The notes beneath the pieces are model-generated. The model saw nothing but the letters and a program-made list of their open reading frames with translations, had not been told where the DNA came from and did no database searches. DNA of 64,000 nt from Anaerolineae bacterium (GTDB taxonomy: Bacteria; Chloroflexota; Anaerolineae; 4572-78; J111), in assembly GCA_023382535.1 (NCBI GenBank), contig JAHDWA010000008.1:186001-250000 (forward strand), written 5' to 3'. Below are positions 52,118 to 60,777 of this stretch, piece by piece. The number at the start of each line of letters is the position of its first letter. The stretch's first letter is position 1. The position numbers were made by a program, and so were the translations under genes.

Positions 52118-53025
52118 GCAGCCCTGTTTCTCGCCGCGAATTTTTGAAGAAGGTTGGTACGGGGGCAGCGGCCTTAACAGCGGCAAGTTTCATCCCGCTA
52201 GAGGCTCGACCGGCGGCGGCCAGTGAGGCGTCCACAGAGCCGACCTGGGGCACCTTGATTGACCTGACCCGATGTACCGGCTGCGAAGCCTGTGTCCTGG
52301 CCTGCAAAAAGAGCAATAATCTGCCCGACCCTGTCACTACGGCGGTTAAACTTGAAAGCAGCGCCTACAGTTGCCTGGAAACTCGCCCGGTGACAACTGA
52401 GGGAGGTGAAGCTAAAACAACCTATGTGAAACGTCAGTGTATGCACTGCCTGCACCCGGCCTGCGCCTCAGCATGTACCGTCGGTGCGCTGACCAAAAGT
52501 ACCAGCGGGCCGGTAGTCTATGACTCCAGCAAGTGTATTGGCTGCCGTTACTGCCAGTATGCCTGTCCTTTCGGCGTGCCGACCTTTGATTGGGCCAACC
52601 CCCTGGGCCTGATTCACAAGTGCGAGTTCTGCAAAACTCGTTTGAGCACGGGCGAAAAACCGGCCTGTGGTGAGGCTTGCCCCAACGGCGCCATTCGCTT
52701 TGGCCGGCGGGATGTTCTGTTAGCCCAGGCCCATGCCCAGATCGAGTCGAATCCGGGCCGCTATGTCCGCCGTGTTTATGGTGAATTTGAAGCGGGCGGC
52801 ACCTCGATGCTTTACCTGTCGGCAGTTCCTTTTAGCGAACTGGGCTTTCCAAAACTGGGCAAGGAACCTATTCCGGCCCAGGCGGAGTCAGTTATGCGGC
52901 AGACACCGGTCATCGCCTTGACGGTCGCCAGCCTCGCCAGCGCGCTTTCCTGGTTTTTGAAAATGCGCGAGCACAAACTGGGCCTTGTCCACGAACCGAT
53001 TGAAGCTGAGGAGGCCCATCAATGA
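52114..53025 (+). CDS. Tat-exported 4x[4Fe-4S] protein (HybA-like)
   Basis: 303 residues. The Tat signal SRREFLKKVGTGAAALTAAS (6-25) is followed by four cysteine clusters: CTGCEACVLAC, CMHCLHPACASAC, CIGCRYCQYACP and CEFCKTR...CGEACP, the pattern of DmsB/NrfC/HybA. A C-terminal hydrophobic helix (about 272-285) may anchor it, as in HybA. It shuttles electrons between the NrfD-type membrane subunit and the seven-heme cytochrome on the outer face. It overlaps both neighbours by 4 bp. Confidence 0.93.
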   Translation: MSSPVSRREFLKKVGTGAAALTAASFIPLEARPAAASEASTEPTWGTLIDLTRCTGCEACVLACKKSNNLPDPVTTAVKLESSAYSCLETRPVTTEGGEAKTTYVKRQCMHCLHPACASACTVGALTKSTSGPVVYDSSKCIGCRYCQYACPFGVPTFDWANPLGLIHKCEFCKTRLSTGEKPACGEACPNGAIRFGRRDVLLAQAHAQIESNPGRYVRRVYGEFEAGGTSMLYLSAVPFSELGFPKLGKEPIPAQAESVMRQTPVIALTVASLASALSWFLKMREHKLGLVHEPIEAEEAHQ

Positions 53026-54182
53026 CCACCCTAACCGTTCATCGAGAACAAGCCCAACTTAGTCCATTCAACTTGACCACCATCACCCTTACGATCCTGG
53101 CCCTGCTGACGCTGGCCGGGGTGGTGGCCGGCCTGGGGCGGCTGCTGCTGGGCCTGGGATCAACCACTGCCCTCAGCGACGGCTACTCCTGGGGTATCTG
53201 GATTGCCTTTGACTTTGTCCTGATTGCTTTTGCCGGGGCGGGTTTTACCATGGCCGCCGTGGCCCATGTGCTGCGGTTACACCAGTTTGAGCCGGCGGTG
53301 CGCCCCGCTATTCTGACCGGGCTGATGGGTTATACCGCTGTCCTGCTGCTGCTGGTGCTGGACCTGGGGCGTCCGGACCGTTTTTACAATTTTATCCTCT
53401 TCTGGAATCCCCACTCGCCCCTGTTCGAAATCAGCTTCTGTGTACTGCTGTATACGACGGTCCTGATGCTTGAAACTGCGCCATTTCTGCTGGAACGGCT
53501 GGGCTGGAAAAAATGGGTAGGGCGACTGCACCGGGCTACGGCGGTCATCGCCATCATCGGCGTGACCCTCTCCTCACTGCACCAATCTACCCTGGGGACA
53601 CTCTACCTGAACATGCCTCACCGGCTGGATGCCCTGTGGTACAGCTCCATCCTGCCGCTGCTGTTCTTCATCTCCTCGATCATGGCCGGTCTCAGCCTGG
53701 CTATGATTGCCTATGCCGTTTCTTCGACCATCCTGGGGCGACGGGTCAAAGCGGGAATCTTGCGTGGCCTGGCTACCGGTGCAGCCTGGGTAACGCTCTT
53801 TTACCTGGGGCTAAAATTGGCCGACCTGGGGTGGCGGGGCCAGTGGCCGGCCCTGTTTAGCTTCGACACCCTGAGCCAGTTATTATGGCTGGAACTGGGC
53901 CTGGGAGCCATCGTTCCGGCAGTTCTTTTGCTCAGCCCGGCCCTCCGTAACCGCCGCTGGAGCCGATGGCTCGGTGCGGGTCTCATCATGTTTGGCGTCT
54001 TGATGAACCGCTTCAACGCGACCATGTTCGGCCAAACCCCGCCGCCGGGCACGCCGGCCTACACGCCGCACCTGATGGAGTGGTTATCTACCCTCGGCAT
54101 TATTGCCGGGGCGATGCTGGCCTGGTACGTGGGAGTCAAGCTGTTGGTTATCTTCGAAGGGAAAGGTGAAGCAACGTCGTAA
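53022..54182 (+). CDS. NrfD/HybB-family quinone-interacting membrane subunit
   Basis: 386 residues with nine or ten hydrophobic helices. LGRPDRFYNFILFWNPHSPL near 120-140 and LSSLHQSTLGTLYLNMPHRL near 185-205 are hallmark NrfD/HybB motifs. It has no cofactor of its own; it exchanges electrons with menaquinone/quinol via the FeS partner. It is last in the 51132-54182 operon, which ends at the terminator at 54224-54255. Confidence 0.93.
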   Translation: MTTLTVHREQAQLSPFNLTTITLTILALLTLAGVVAGLGRLLLGLGSTTALSDGYSWGIWIAFDFVLIAFAGAGFTMAAVAHVLRLHQFEPAVRPAILTGLMGYTAVLLLLVLDLGRPDRFYNFILFWNPHSPLFEISFCVLLYTTVLMLETAPFLLERLGWKKWVGRLHRATAVIAIIGVTLSSLHQSTLGTLYLNMPHRLDALWYSSILPLLFFISSIMAGLSLAMIAYAVSSTILGRRVKAGILRGLATGAAWVTLFYLGLKLADLGWRGQWPALFSFDTLSQLLWLELGLGAIVPAVLLLSPALRNRRWSRWLGAGLIMFGVLMNRFNATMFGQTPPPGTPAYTPHLMEWLSTLGIIAGAMLAWYVGVKLLVIFEGKGEATS

Positions 54183-54223
54183 TCTGGCTTCACCTGGCTA
54201 AATAGTCCATAAGATTTAGAGGG

Positions 54224-54255
54224 GCGCAGATGTAAAAATCTGCGCCTGTTTCTAT
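54224..54255 (+). terminator. Intrinsic terminator after the NrfD-like gene
   Basis: GCGCAGAT and ATCTGCGC pair across 6 nt and are followed by CTGTTTCTATTT. Confidence 0.85.
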
Positions 54256-54266
54256 TTAGAACCTAC

Positions 54267-54294
54267 GGAGTGTCAAAGTGCACTTTGACACTCC
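54267..54294. promoter_or_regulatory. Perfect 28-bp palindrome (candidate operator)
   Basis: GGAGTGTCAAAGTG (54267-54280) is followed directly by its exact reverse complement (54281-54294). It lies 91 bp before the amine-dehydrogenase-like gene. A perfect palindrome with no loop fits a dimeric regulator site better than a terminator. Confidence 0.65.
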
Positions 54295-54384
54295 ACAACC
54301 GTTTTGGAGATGAGTTAGCCAATCACTTGGGTTTGTTCTATAATCAGCCGAGCGAGGAGAGACTTCAAAGGAAACTATCAGCTC

Positions 54385-56436
54385 ATGAGCAATCCATTTG
54401 ATATTCTTTTTGAACCCGTGCCCATTGGCCCGGTGGTCGCGCCGAACCGCTTTTACCAGGTGCCGCACTGCAACGGCCTGGGGAGCCGCATGCCTCGAGC
54501 CTTGGCGGCGATGCGGGGTATGAAAGCCTCGGGCGGCTGGGGCGTCGTCTGCACCGAAGAGGTGGAGATCCACCACAGCAGCGACCTGTCGCCCTACATC
54601 GAAGGGCGGCTGTGGGCTGACGAGGACATTCCGGCACTGCAAGCGATGGTCGAGGCGGTACATGCGCACGGCGCGCTGGCCGGGATTGAACTGACCCATA
54701 ACGGTTATGACGCCGTAAATTTGTATTCACGGGTACCGCCGCTGGGGCCGCGCTCAATGGGCGTGCTGGGCGGCTGTGGCTTTGATCCGGTGCAGGCCCG
54801 CCGCGCCGATAAGGAAGATATTCGGAATGTGCGGCGCTGGCACCGGGCCGCAGCGTTGCGGGCCAAACGGGCCGGCTTCGACCTCATTTACTGCTATGCC
54901 GGTCACAGCATGAGCCTGGCCATGCACTTTTTAATCCGCCGTTTCAATGACCGCACCGACGAATACGGGGGCAGCCTGGAGAACCGGGTCCGGCTGCTGC
55001 GCGAGTTGATCGAGGACACCAAGGAAGCGGTGGGCGACACCTGCGCTGTGGCCGTGCGCTTCGCCGTGGATGAGCTGCTGGGTGAAGACGGGCTGACCAG
55101 CCAGGGAGAAGGCTACGATGTGGTGGCTATGCTGGCCGAACTGCCCGACCTGTGGGATGTCAATGTCAGCAATTGGAGCAACGACTCGGCCACGTCCCGC
55201 TTTGAAAAGGAAGGATTTCAGGAACCTTACATCGCCTTTGTCAAAACTCTGACCAGCAAGCCGGTGGTCGGCGTGGGCCGCTACACCTCACCCGAAGCAA
55301 TGGTTTCGGCCATCCGGCGCGGGGTAATGGACTTGATCGGCGCGGCCCGTCCCTCTATCGCCGATCCCTTTCTGCCTCAAAAAATCAAGGAAGGCCGCTT
55401 CGAAGACATCCGTGAGTGTATCGGCTGTAACATCTGCGTCACCGGCGATACCCGCTTTGTGCCCATCCGCTGCACCCAAAACCCGACGATGGGCGAGGAA
55501 TGGCGGCGCGACTGGCATCCTGAACTCATTGCGCCGAAGAAAAGTAATCAAACTATGCTGGTAGTCGGAGGTGGTCCCGCCGGACTGGAGTGCGCCCGCG
55601 CCCTGGGGCAGCGGGGTTACGAGGTGGCGCTGCTCGAAGCCCGCCGGGAACTGGGAGGGCGAGTGGCCCTGGAGTCAAAGCTGCCGGGGCTGCGCGAATG
55701 GCGGCGGGTGATAGACTGGCGCCTTACCCAGATCCAAAAGCTGCGGAATGTGTCTGTCTATCCTGGCAGCCCCATGACTGCTGCGGAGGTTTTGGAAGCC
55801 GGCTATGCACACGTGATTCTGGCGACCGGCGCCCGGTGGCGGCGCGACGGCGTTGGCCGGACTCTTTGGCAACCTATCCCCGGTCACGACCTGCCCCACA
55901 TCTTCTCCCCGGACGACCTCATGGCCGAGCGCCTGCCGGCTGGCCGTGTCATTGTGTACGACGACGACCACTATTATATGGGCGGGGTGCTGGCAGAACT
56001 GCTGGCCCGCCAGGGATGTGAGGTGGCCCTGGTCACACCCGCGCCGATGACATCCTACTGGACTCAATTCACGCTCGAACAGGAACGCATCCAACGCCGC
56101 TTGATGGGTTTGGGAGTCAGCTTATATCCGCAGCACGTTCTCGACGCCATCCAGCCCGGTGCTGTCACCCTGGCCCACACCATTTCCGGCGCAGTCTCAG
56201 AGCTGCCCACGGACGCCGTGGTGCTGGTTACTGACCGCCTGCCCAACGACGAGCTGTATCAGGCCCTCAAACCGGCGCTGGCCGAGGGTAAGTTACAATC
56301 CCTGCGCATCATCGGCGATGCCGACGCGCCCAATATTATTGCCCAGGCCGTCTTTGCCGGTCATCTCGCTGCCCGCGAATTTGAAGAAGCGCCAGCCGAC
56401 GATACGCCGTTTCGGATCGAGCGAGCGGCGATATAA
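54385..56436 (+). CDS. Trimethylamine/histamine-dehydrogenase-like flavoprotein
   Basis: 683 residues. An old-yellow-enzyme TIM barrel begins at NPFDILFEPVPIGP and has RFYQVPHC with Cys29 at the position of the 6-S-cysteinyl FMN of trimethylamine dehydrogenase. A [4Fe-4S] motif CIGCNIC...C near 345-362 precedes an ADP-binding domain (MLVVGGGPAGLECARAL). Of the substrate 'aromatic bowl' (Tyr60, Trp264, Trp355 in TMADH) only the Trp264 equivalent remains; the others are Glu and Asp. It therefore probably oxidises another amine. It is followed after 13 bp by the HugZ-like gene. Confidence 0.87.
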   Translation: MSNPFDILFEPVPIGPVVAPNRFYQVPHCNGLGSRMPRALAAMRGMKASGGWGVVCTEEVEIHHSSDLSPYIEGRLWADEDIPALQAMVEAVHAHGALAGIELTHNGYDAVNLYSRVPPLGPRSMGVLGGCGFDPVQARRADKEDIRNVRRWHRAAALRAKRAGFDLIYCYAGHSMSLAMHFLIRRFNDRTDEYGGSLENRVRLLRELIEDTKEAVGDTCAVAVRFAVDELLGEDGLTSQGEGYDVVAMLAELPDLWDVNVSNWSNDSATSRFEKEGFQEPYIAFVKTLTSKPVVGVGRYTSPEAMVSAIRRGVMDLIGAARPSIADPFLPQKIKEGRFEDIRECIGCNICVTGDTRFVPIRCTQNPTMGEEWRRDWHPELIAPKKSNQTMLVVGGGPAGLECARALGQRGYEVALLEARRELGGRVALESKLPGLREWRRVIDWRLTQIQKLRNVSVYPGSPMTAAEVLEAGYAHVILATGARWRRDGVGRTLWQPIPGHDLPHIFSPDDLMAERLPAGRVIVYDDDHYYMGGVLAELLARQGCEVALVTPAPMTSYWTQFTLEQERIQRRLMGLGVSLYPQHVLDAIQPGAVTLAHTISGAVSELPTDAVVLVTDRLPNDELYQALKPALAEGKLQSLRIIGDADAPNIIAQAVFAGHLAAREFEEAPADDTPFRIERAAI

Positions 56437-56449
56437 TAAAGAGGAGTGA

Positions 56450-56944
56450 ATGATGGATGCTCAATCTCAGCAGACGTTAGCCCGCCTGATTCGCACGCAG
56501 CGCATTGCCGCGCTGGGTACATTGCGCGATGGAGGACCGCTGGTTTCGATGATCCAGTACGCGGTGGCCCCCGATTTTTCAGCCTTTTATATCCATGCCA
56601 GCAGCCTGGCCCAGCACACCCGGGACATCTTGCAGGATGCCCGGGTCAGCCTGATGATCGCTGAAACGGATACCGGCGTACCCGACCCGCAGACTCTGGC
56701 CCGGGTGTCCATTCGCGGTGAAGCGGTGGAAGTGCCGGCCTCTGATTCCAATTACGCCGAGGTCAGATCGCTCTACCTCACGAAATTCCCTCAGGCAGCT
56801 TTCAACTTTGGCTTGGGGGATTTTGCCCTGTATCGGATTCAACCTCGCCGGGCGCGTTTCGTGGCCGGGTTTGGGCAAATCTTTAATTTGACCCTGGCCG
56901 ATTTCAAGCAAACAGCCGCGCCGGGGCTTGATGAGGGGAATTAA
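56450..56944 (+). CDS. Pyridoxamine-phosphate-oxidase-fold protein (HugZ-like)
   Basis: 164 residues, a split-barrel flavin/heme-binding fold. RIAALGTLRDGGPLVSMIQY (about 19-38), HTRDILQDARVSLMI (about 62-76) and PRRARFVAGFGQIF (about 131-144) are typical of the HugZ/PNPOx branch, whose members bind FMN or degrade heme. The GAGGAG upstream supports the first of two adjacent ATGs. It follows the amine dehydrogenase by 13 bp and is probably co-transcribed. A role in heme turnover near a cytochrome-rich locus is possible but not shown. Confidence 0.8.
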   Translation: MMDAQSQQTLARLIRTQRIAALGTLRDGGPLVSMIQYAVAPDFSAFYIHASSLAQHTRDILQDARVSLMIAETDTGVPDPQTLARVSIRGEAVEVPASDSNYAEVRSLYLTKFPQAAFNFGLGDFALYRIQPRRARFVAGFGQIFNLTLADFKQTAAPGLDEGN

Positions 56945-56947
56945 CCA

Positions 56948-56985
56948 GTCTGAGTTCGGAATTGTCGAAAACTCCGAACTCAGAC
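56948..56985. terminator. Hairpin between convergent genes
   Basis: GTCTGAGTTCGGA (56948-56960) and TCCGAACTCAGAC (56973-56985) form a perfect 13-bp stem. No strong T-run follows on either strand, so it is a likely but not classical terminator. Confidence 0.6.
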
Positions 56986-56994
56986 CGAATATGT

Positions 56995-57429
56995 TTAATT
57001 TAGCCTCGTTTTGGCGGCAACCGGGTGTTCGTAAACCGGCGACTGGTACTGCTCCCCGGGCAAGCGGCGACCCAACTGGCCGTAGAGAAAGATTTGGCAC
57101 TGATAGCAAGTCTCCGGCAGCCGGCCGTCGGCGTTGCGCCAGGCCAGCCAGCAGGGGAGATGGGGCTGCTGTGCCGCCGGACAGCGGGAACGGGTTGCGG
57201 CATCGCATCCCTTAACCAGCCAACAGGGTTGATTCAGCCACTCCAAAAATTTCGACTGAAGCGGCTCAGGCTGGGTCCGGCTGGCCTCCCACTCGGCCAT
57301 TGCTTCGGCCTGCCACTTGGCGTCGAGACGGTGCAGCCAATAGCCTACCAGCAGGACAACCGCCAGGGGAACAGCTAAGCGCACCAAAAACATGCCCAAT
57401 ATTATTGCTGCCTGCCACCACCAGTCCAT
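56995..57429 (-). CDS. Membrane protein with two-CW-like cysteine domain
   Basis: 144 residues. One N-terminal membrane helix (AAIILGMFLVRLAVPLAVVLLVGYWL) is followed by a Cys-rich domain: PCWLVKGC, RCPAA, LPCWLAW, then CYQCQIF. The paired C-W and final CxxC resemble the 'two-CW' metal-binding domain found in many anaerobes. The ligand and role are unknown. It is single, convergent with the HugZ-like gene. The six Cys could bind an FeS cluster or zinc. Confidence 0.65.
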   Translation of the reverse strand: MDWWWQAAIILGMFLVRLAVPLAVVLLVGYWLHRLDAKWQAEAMAEWEASRTQPEPLQSKFLEWLNQPCWLVKGCDAATRSRCPAAQQPHLPCWLAWRNADGRLPETCYQCQIFLYGQLGRRLPGEQYQSPVYEHPVAAKTRLN

Positions 57430-57862
57430 ATTTCACCTCGCAGCTCGGAAGAAATTAGAAAGAAGAACACCGGATTCTTCTTAGTTCCTAATTTTAGATT
57501 ATCATATCTGGGGAGTACAGTCTATCAGGTAATTGCCCCATTCTGGCCGTGGGGAAATGTTACTAACCTGAATTCGAATTTCGCCAAAAATCATCCTGAG
57601 TAAGGCGTTAGCCTATATCGAAGGATGATTTTTGGCTCAATAGCGCACCTGCTTGGCTGACAAATTTAACAGATACTGTGTTATTAAAACAACTGTCTAA
57701 CACCTGAGTTTAGCCGCTTGCGGGCGGGTAAGGTTGGACCTCCTTATAGGCTGCCCGATTGCATCGGCAACCACGGCTCACCACACGAAGGTGATTTGCC
57801 CATGAGGGCAAACAACATCACATCGGCCGGGCGCGGGTTGCTGACGTGACACCGGCCGCTCC
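57430..57862. other. Intergenic region with an inverted repeat
   Basis: No gene is supported. GCCAAAAATCATCCT (57583-57597) and AGGATGATTTTTGGC (57622-57636) form a perfect 15-bp inverted repeat with a 24-nt spacer. The rest shows nothing clear. Confidence 0.6.
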
Positions 57863-58156
57863 TCAGGGCAACTGCCTGATGACGGTAGCCCTGAATGGCG
57901 CGGCTAACAGATCCCCCAGCGGGGCGTAGACGCCGCTGGCCGCAGCCTCCTGCATATGCGCCGCCCGCGCCTCGGCCGACTCCCAATCGGCAATCTCAAC
58001 CAGGATATCGGGATTATCGAGCACCTCGTAGCGCGTGCTGCCCAGGAAACCGTGTTGGCCCGGTCCATGTTCCGCCACAATGCTCTCAATCAGACTCTTA
58101 AGCTCAGCCCGCCGGCCTGGTTTAGCCTGCAATTCGACGATCACCTTGATGGCCAC
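57863..58156 (-). CDS. Antibiotic-biosynthesis-monooxygenase-fold (ABM) protein
   Basis: 97 residues, the length of a single ABM domain: AIKVIVELQAKPGRRAELKS, TRYEVLDNPDILVEIADWES and a closing HMQEAA helix. ABM proteins are small ferredoxin-like oxygenases or heme-degrading enzymes; many are uncharacterised. It ends a minus-strand series of small proteins, 1 bp after the DUF3303-like gene. Confidence 0.85.
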   Translation of the reverse strand: MAIKVIVELQAKPGRRAELKSLIESIVAEHGPGQHGFLGSTRYEVLDNPDILVEIADWESAEARAAHMQEAAASGVYAPLGDLLAAPFRATVIRQLP

Positions 58157-58157
58157 T

Positions 58158-58475
58158 TCAGCCTGTCCTTTCTAAATTTTTCAATAGCCCGTCTACTCGA
58201 GGCAGCACCTCTTGAACGGGTTCAGCAGGTGCTGTCCTGGTAAATTTGAAGAAGCCGGCTCCGGCCGATCGCCATAGATTTACAGTATCGAAAATGTCAG
58301 CCGCGCTTTCTGCCTCTGCTACAATGATGCCCCACCCATCAGGTGTGGAATCCCAGCGAATGATGTTGACTCCTTTGGGCGGAAACAGCCCCGATGAGGT
58401 CAGCTTTCCGGCGATTTGCTGCCGTTCTTCAACAGACATGTTCTCATTTAACTCCCAATAGGTTAGAAACAGCAT
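58158..58475 (-). CDS. DUF3303-like small protein
   Basis: 105 residues beginning MLFLTYWELNENMSVEERQQ; AAGGGAG lies 8 bp before this start, which is preferred to the longer frame from 58514. WGIIVAEAESAADIFDTVNL is typical of the DUF3303/ferredoxin-like barrel group. The function is unknown. It lies 1 bp upstream of the ABM gene and so is co-transcribed. Confidence 0.75.
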   Translation of the reverse strand: MLFLTYWELNENMSVEERQQIAGKLTSSGLFPPKGVNIIRWDSTPDGWGIIVAEAESAADIFDTVNLWRSAGAGFFKFTRTAPAEPVQEVLPRVDGLLKNLERTG

Positions 58476-58570
58476 CGGTAAAACTCCCTTTCTTTTGATT
58501 TGTTTAATGGGCATAAATAGCCCGCTATCCGGGGACAGCGGGCTGGGAGCAGATCTTGATTTCTCTTCTA

Positions 58571-58837
58571 TTACTCGGCGGCCTCAATATGGAAGACGAC
58601 TGGCTGTATGACCCCATGCGACTCCATCGCTGCCGCCGCCTCGGGGGTTTGCATCATAGCCATCATCCCCTCCATATTGTGAATGTTGGCCGACACAGCG
58701 ACCCGATTGCTTCCATCCGCAGCAACATACGAGACAATATCCGTGGCGAATGGCCCCAAAATCTCGACCCGCTCATGGCCCTTGGACGCCCAATGCTTCA
58801 CATCCTCGACTGTATGGGTACCAACTATCTTTGGCAT
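58571..58837 (-). CDS. Small conserved protein (88 aa), paralogue of the N-terminus of the fusion at 59986-60666
   Basis: 88 residues beginning MPKIVGTHTVEDVKHWASKG. It is about 70 percent identical by eye to residues 1-88 of the fused protein at 59986-60666. The family is not recognised; it is probably a small ferredoxin-like dimeric barrel. Its leader (TTGGCATTTGTTATTCTCC on the plus strand) is also shared with the fusion gene, so both arose by segment duplication. Confidence 0.7.
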   Translation of the reverse strand: MPKIVGTHTVEDVKHWASKGHERVEILGPFATDIVSYVAADGSNRVAVSANIHNMEGMMAMMQTPEAAAAMESHGVIQPVVFHIEAAE

Positions 58838-58977
58838 TTGTTATTCTCCTTATTTTATAATGAATTTCGACTTGTTTGTGAATGAAAGATCTCAACAAGA
58901 GTATCTCTTCGGCGCACTTTAAGGCGCGCAGACAATCATCAGCATCACCTCGCTTTCATAGCCTAAAAAGGGTCAAT

Positions 58978-59412
58978 CTATCCAGCGTGGTCCGGCGCTG
59001 AGACGACGCCCAACTGCTGCATCATGGCCATACTGTCCATGACCCCCCAATGTTCCACAAACTTGCCCTCAGCAATGCCGAGAATGTCAATCACGTTTAT
59101 TGATATACGCTTGCCGGTTGGTGGAATGCCCATAAACTCACCCTCATGGGTGCCGGTCCAGGTCATGTGCAATACAACCTCATCACCTTCGGCAATAAGG
59201 TGCTCAATTGTAGCTTTGAGGTCGGGGAAAGCACTACGCAACATGGTGAACAATACTTTGGGGGCCTCACGACCAGGCGGTATGCCAGGTGGAAGTTCCT
59301 CATGTTCAACGAAGTCAGGGATAAGAAACTCGTCAATCACACTCATGTGTCCCTGATTTATCCCTTCCTCCACCAGTTTACGGACTAATGCTTTATTTTG
59401 TTCAATTGACAT
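58978..59412 (-). CDS. SnoaL-like ester-cyclase-fold protein A
   Basis: 144 residues, a SnoaL/NTF2-like fold. NKALVRKLVEEGINQGHMSV, PDFVEHEELPPGIPPGREAP and MTWTGTHEGEFMGIPPTGKR are the family motifs. Family members include polyketide cyclases and many proteins of unknown role that bind small hydrophobic ligands. It has two relatives within 2 kb (59986-60666 and 60778-61197). It starts close to a shared CTCCTTATTTT leader. Confidence 0.88.
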   Translation of the reverse strand: MSIEQNKALVRKLVEEGINQGHMSVIDEFLIPDFVEHEELPPGIPPGREAPKVLFTMLRSAFPDLKATIEHLIAEGDEVVLHMTWTGTHEGEFMGIPPTGKRISINVIDILGIAEGKFVEHWGVMDSMAMMQQLGVVSAPDHAG

Positions 59413-59430
59413 TGGTTATTCTCCTTATTT

Positions 59431-59922
59431 TTATGACGAATTCCGCTGCACGAGTATGCCTAACGGCAACCCAATGGCTAAGACATGTTCTATGATTGCC
59501 TCGATGAGCCAGGGCAAGGTTGGAGCTGGCAGCGGAGGTGCCGCACTGAGCGGTGTTACAATCATGTTCATGACGATAAAAACGCCCAAGCCGTACAGGA
59601 GCGAGCCAGCGATGGCATAGCGGCGCAAGAGAGGAATGCGCTCGGCGCTCAGGAAAAAAACGCCGGCGATCACAAAAGATATGAGCAAGTGAAAGAACAC
59701 CCCGAGCAAGGCGGTGGCGATGCCGCCCTCGAAAGCGGCCATGCTGCCCAAGGCGCCGCTGGCTATATATTGCCATACTAAAATAAAGGGGGTCTTTTGA
59801 ATGAGAGTAGTAACGATCCATGAGTGGATTAATTGGATTATAAAGATAAACATTCCGCCAAGTACAATGGAACGAAGGATTGAATTGCGGTCATTGAGGA
59901 ACGTCCTGTTGATAGTAGCCAT
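59431..59922 (-). CDS. Small four-helix membrane protein
   Basis: 163 residues with four hydrophobic spans: SIVLGGMFIFIIQLIHSWIV, ATALLGVFFHLLISFVIAGV, YAIAGSLLYGLGVFIVMNMI and AIIEHVLAIGLPLGILV. The family is not certain; it looks like the small DUF membrane proteins that sit among SnoaL genes. It lies 18 bp before the SnoaL-like protein A on the same strand. Confidence 0.75.
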   Translation of the reverse strand: MATINRTFLNDRNSILRSIVLGGMFIFIIQLIHSWIVTTLIQKTPFILVWQYIASGALGSMAAFEGGIATALLGVFFHLLISFVIAGVFFLSAERIPLLRRYAIAGSLLYGLGVFIVMNMIVTPLSAAPPLPAPTLPWLIEAIIEHVLAIGLPLGILVQRNSS

Positions 59923-59985
59923 AATGATAGTTCCTTACCCTCTCCTTTCTACGAGGTTTCCTGGTTCGATTCGCCTGACGACCGG

Positions 59986-60666
59986 CTAGGCCGGAGGTCC
60001 GGCTGGGATGACGCCGAGTTGCTGCATCAGAGCGAGCTGGTCGGACACTCCCCAATGCTCGCGGGCCAGCCCGTCATCGCCAAAGCGCGTGATGTCGATG
60101 AGTTTCATGGAGACCGATTTGCCGGTCGCCGGCATCCCCATGAATTCACCCTTGTTCGTACCGGTCACCCGCACCCGCGCCACGGCCTTATCGCCGCTCG
60201 CAATTATGTCTTCGACGTCCATCCGCATATCCGGGAACGCTGCGATCAGCAACCGGAAATACTGGATCACGCCGGCCTTCGTCGGCGGGAGTCCGGGTAT
60301 TTCCTCGTGCTCGACGAAATCATCGGCCAGTTGTCGCCCGAAACCGTCAATGTCACCGGCGTTGATGAGGTCGTAAAGGCGTCGGATTGAGGTAGTGTGA
60401 TCCATGCTTGCCTCGTTATGGAAGACGACGGGCGGAAGGACACCGTGCGACTCCCTGGCTGCCGCCGCCTCCGGTGTTTGCGACATGGCAATCAGACCCT
60501 CCATATCGTGAATGTTGGCGGACATGGCGACCTTATTGCTTCCATCCGCAGCAACATACGAGACGACTTCCGTGCCGAATGGAGCAAAAACCTCGACACG
60601 CACGTCACCCTTGGACGCCCAGTGCTTCACATCCTTGACTTCATGGGTAATAACTATTCTTGGCAT
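59986..60666 (-). CDS. Fusion of 88-aa conserved domain and SnoaL-like domain
   Basis: 226 residues. Residues 1-88 match the separate protein at 58571-58837 (MPRIVITHEVKDVKHWASKG). Residues 88-226 are a SnoaL fold (DFVEHEEIPGLPPT; RVTGTNKGEFMGMPATGK) close to the protein at 58978-59412. An ATG at 60405 (MDHTTSIRR) marks the likely old start of the second protein. The join lacks the stop codon present in the unfused copy, so a fusion by local duplication is likely. Confidence 0.85.
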   Translation of the reverse strand: MPRIVITHEVKDVKHWASKGDVRVEVFAPFGTEVVSYVAADGSNKVAMSANIHDMEGLIAMSQTPEAAAARESHGVLPPVVFHNEASMDHTTSIRRLYDLINAGDIDGFGRQLADDFVEHEEIPGLPPTKAGVIQYFRLLIAAFPDMRMDVEDIIASGDKAVARVRVTGTNKGEFMGMPATGKSVSMKLIDITRFGDDGLAREHWGVSDQLALMQQLGVIPAGPPA

Positions 60667-60777
60667 TTGTTGTTCTCCTTATTTTTATGACGAATTCCAA
60701 CTTGTTTGTGATACGACACAGAAACTCCAACTACATCACAACCTGTCTCTGCTTTGCCGGCAGCGATTCTAACCAGC

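Noticed and set aside
57744..57986. 80-codon minus-strand frame overlapping the ABM gene
   Set aside because: It uses another frame of the ABM gene, has no ribosome site and no recognised domain.
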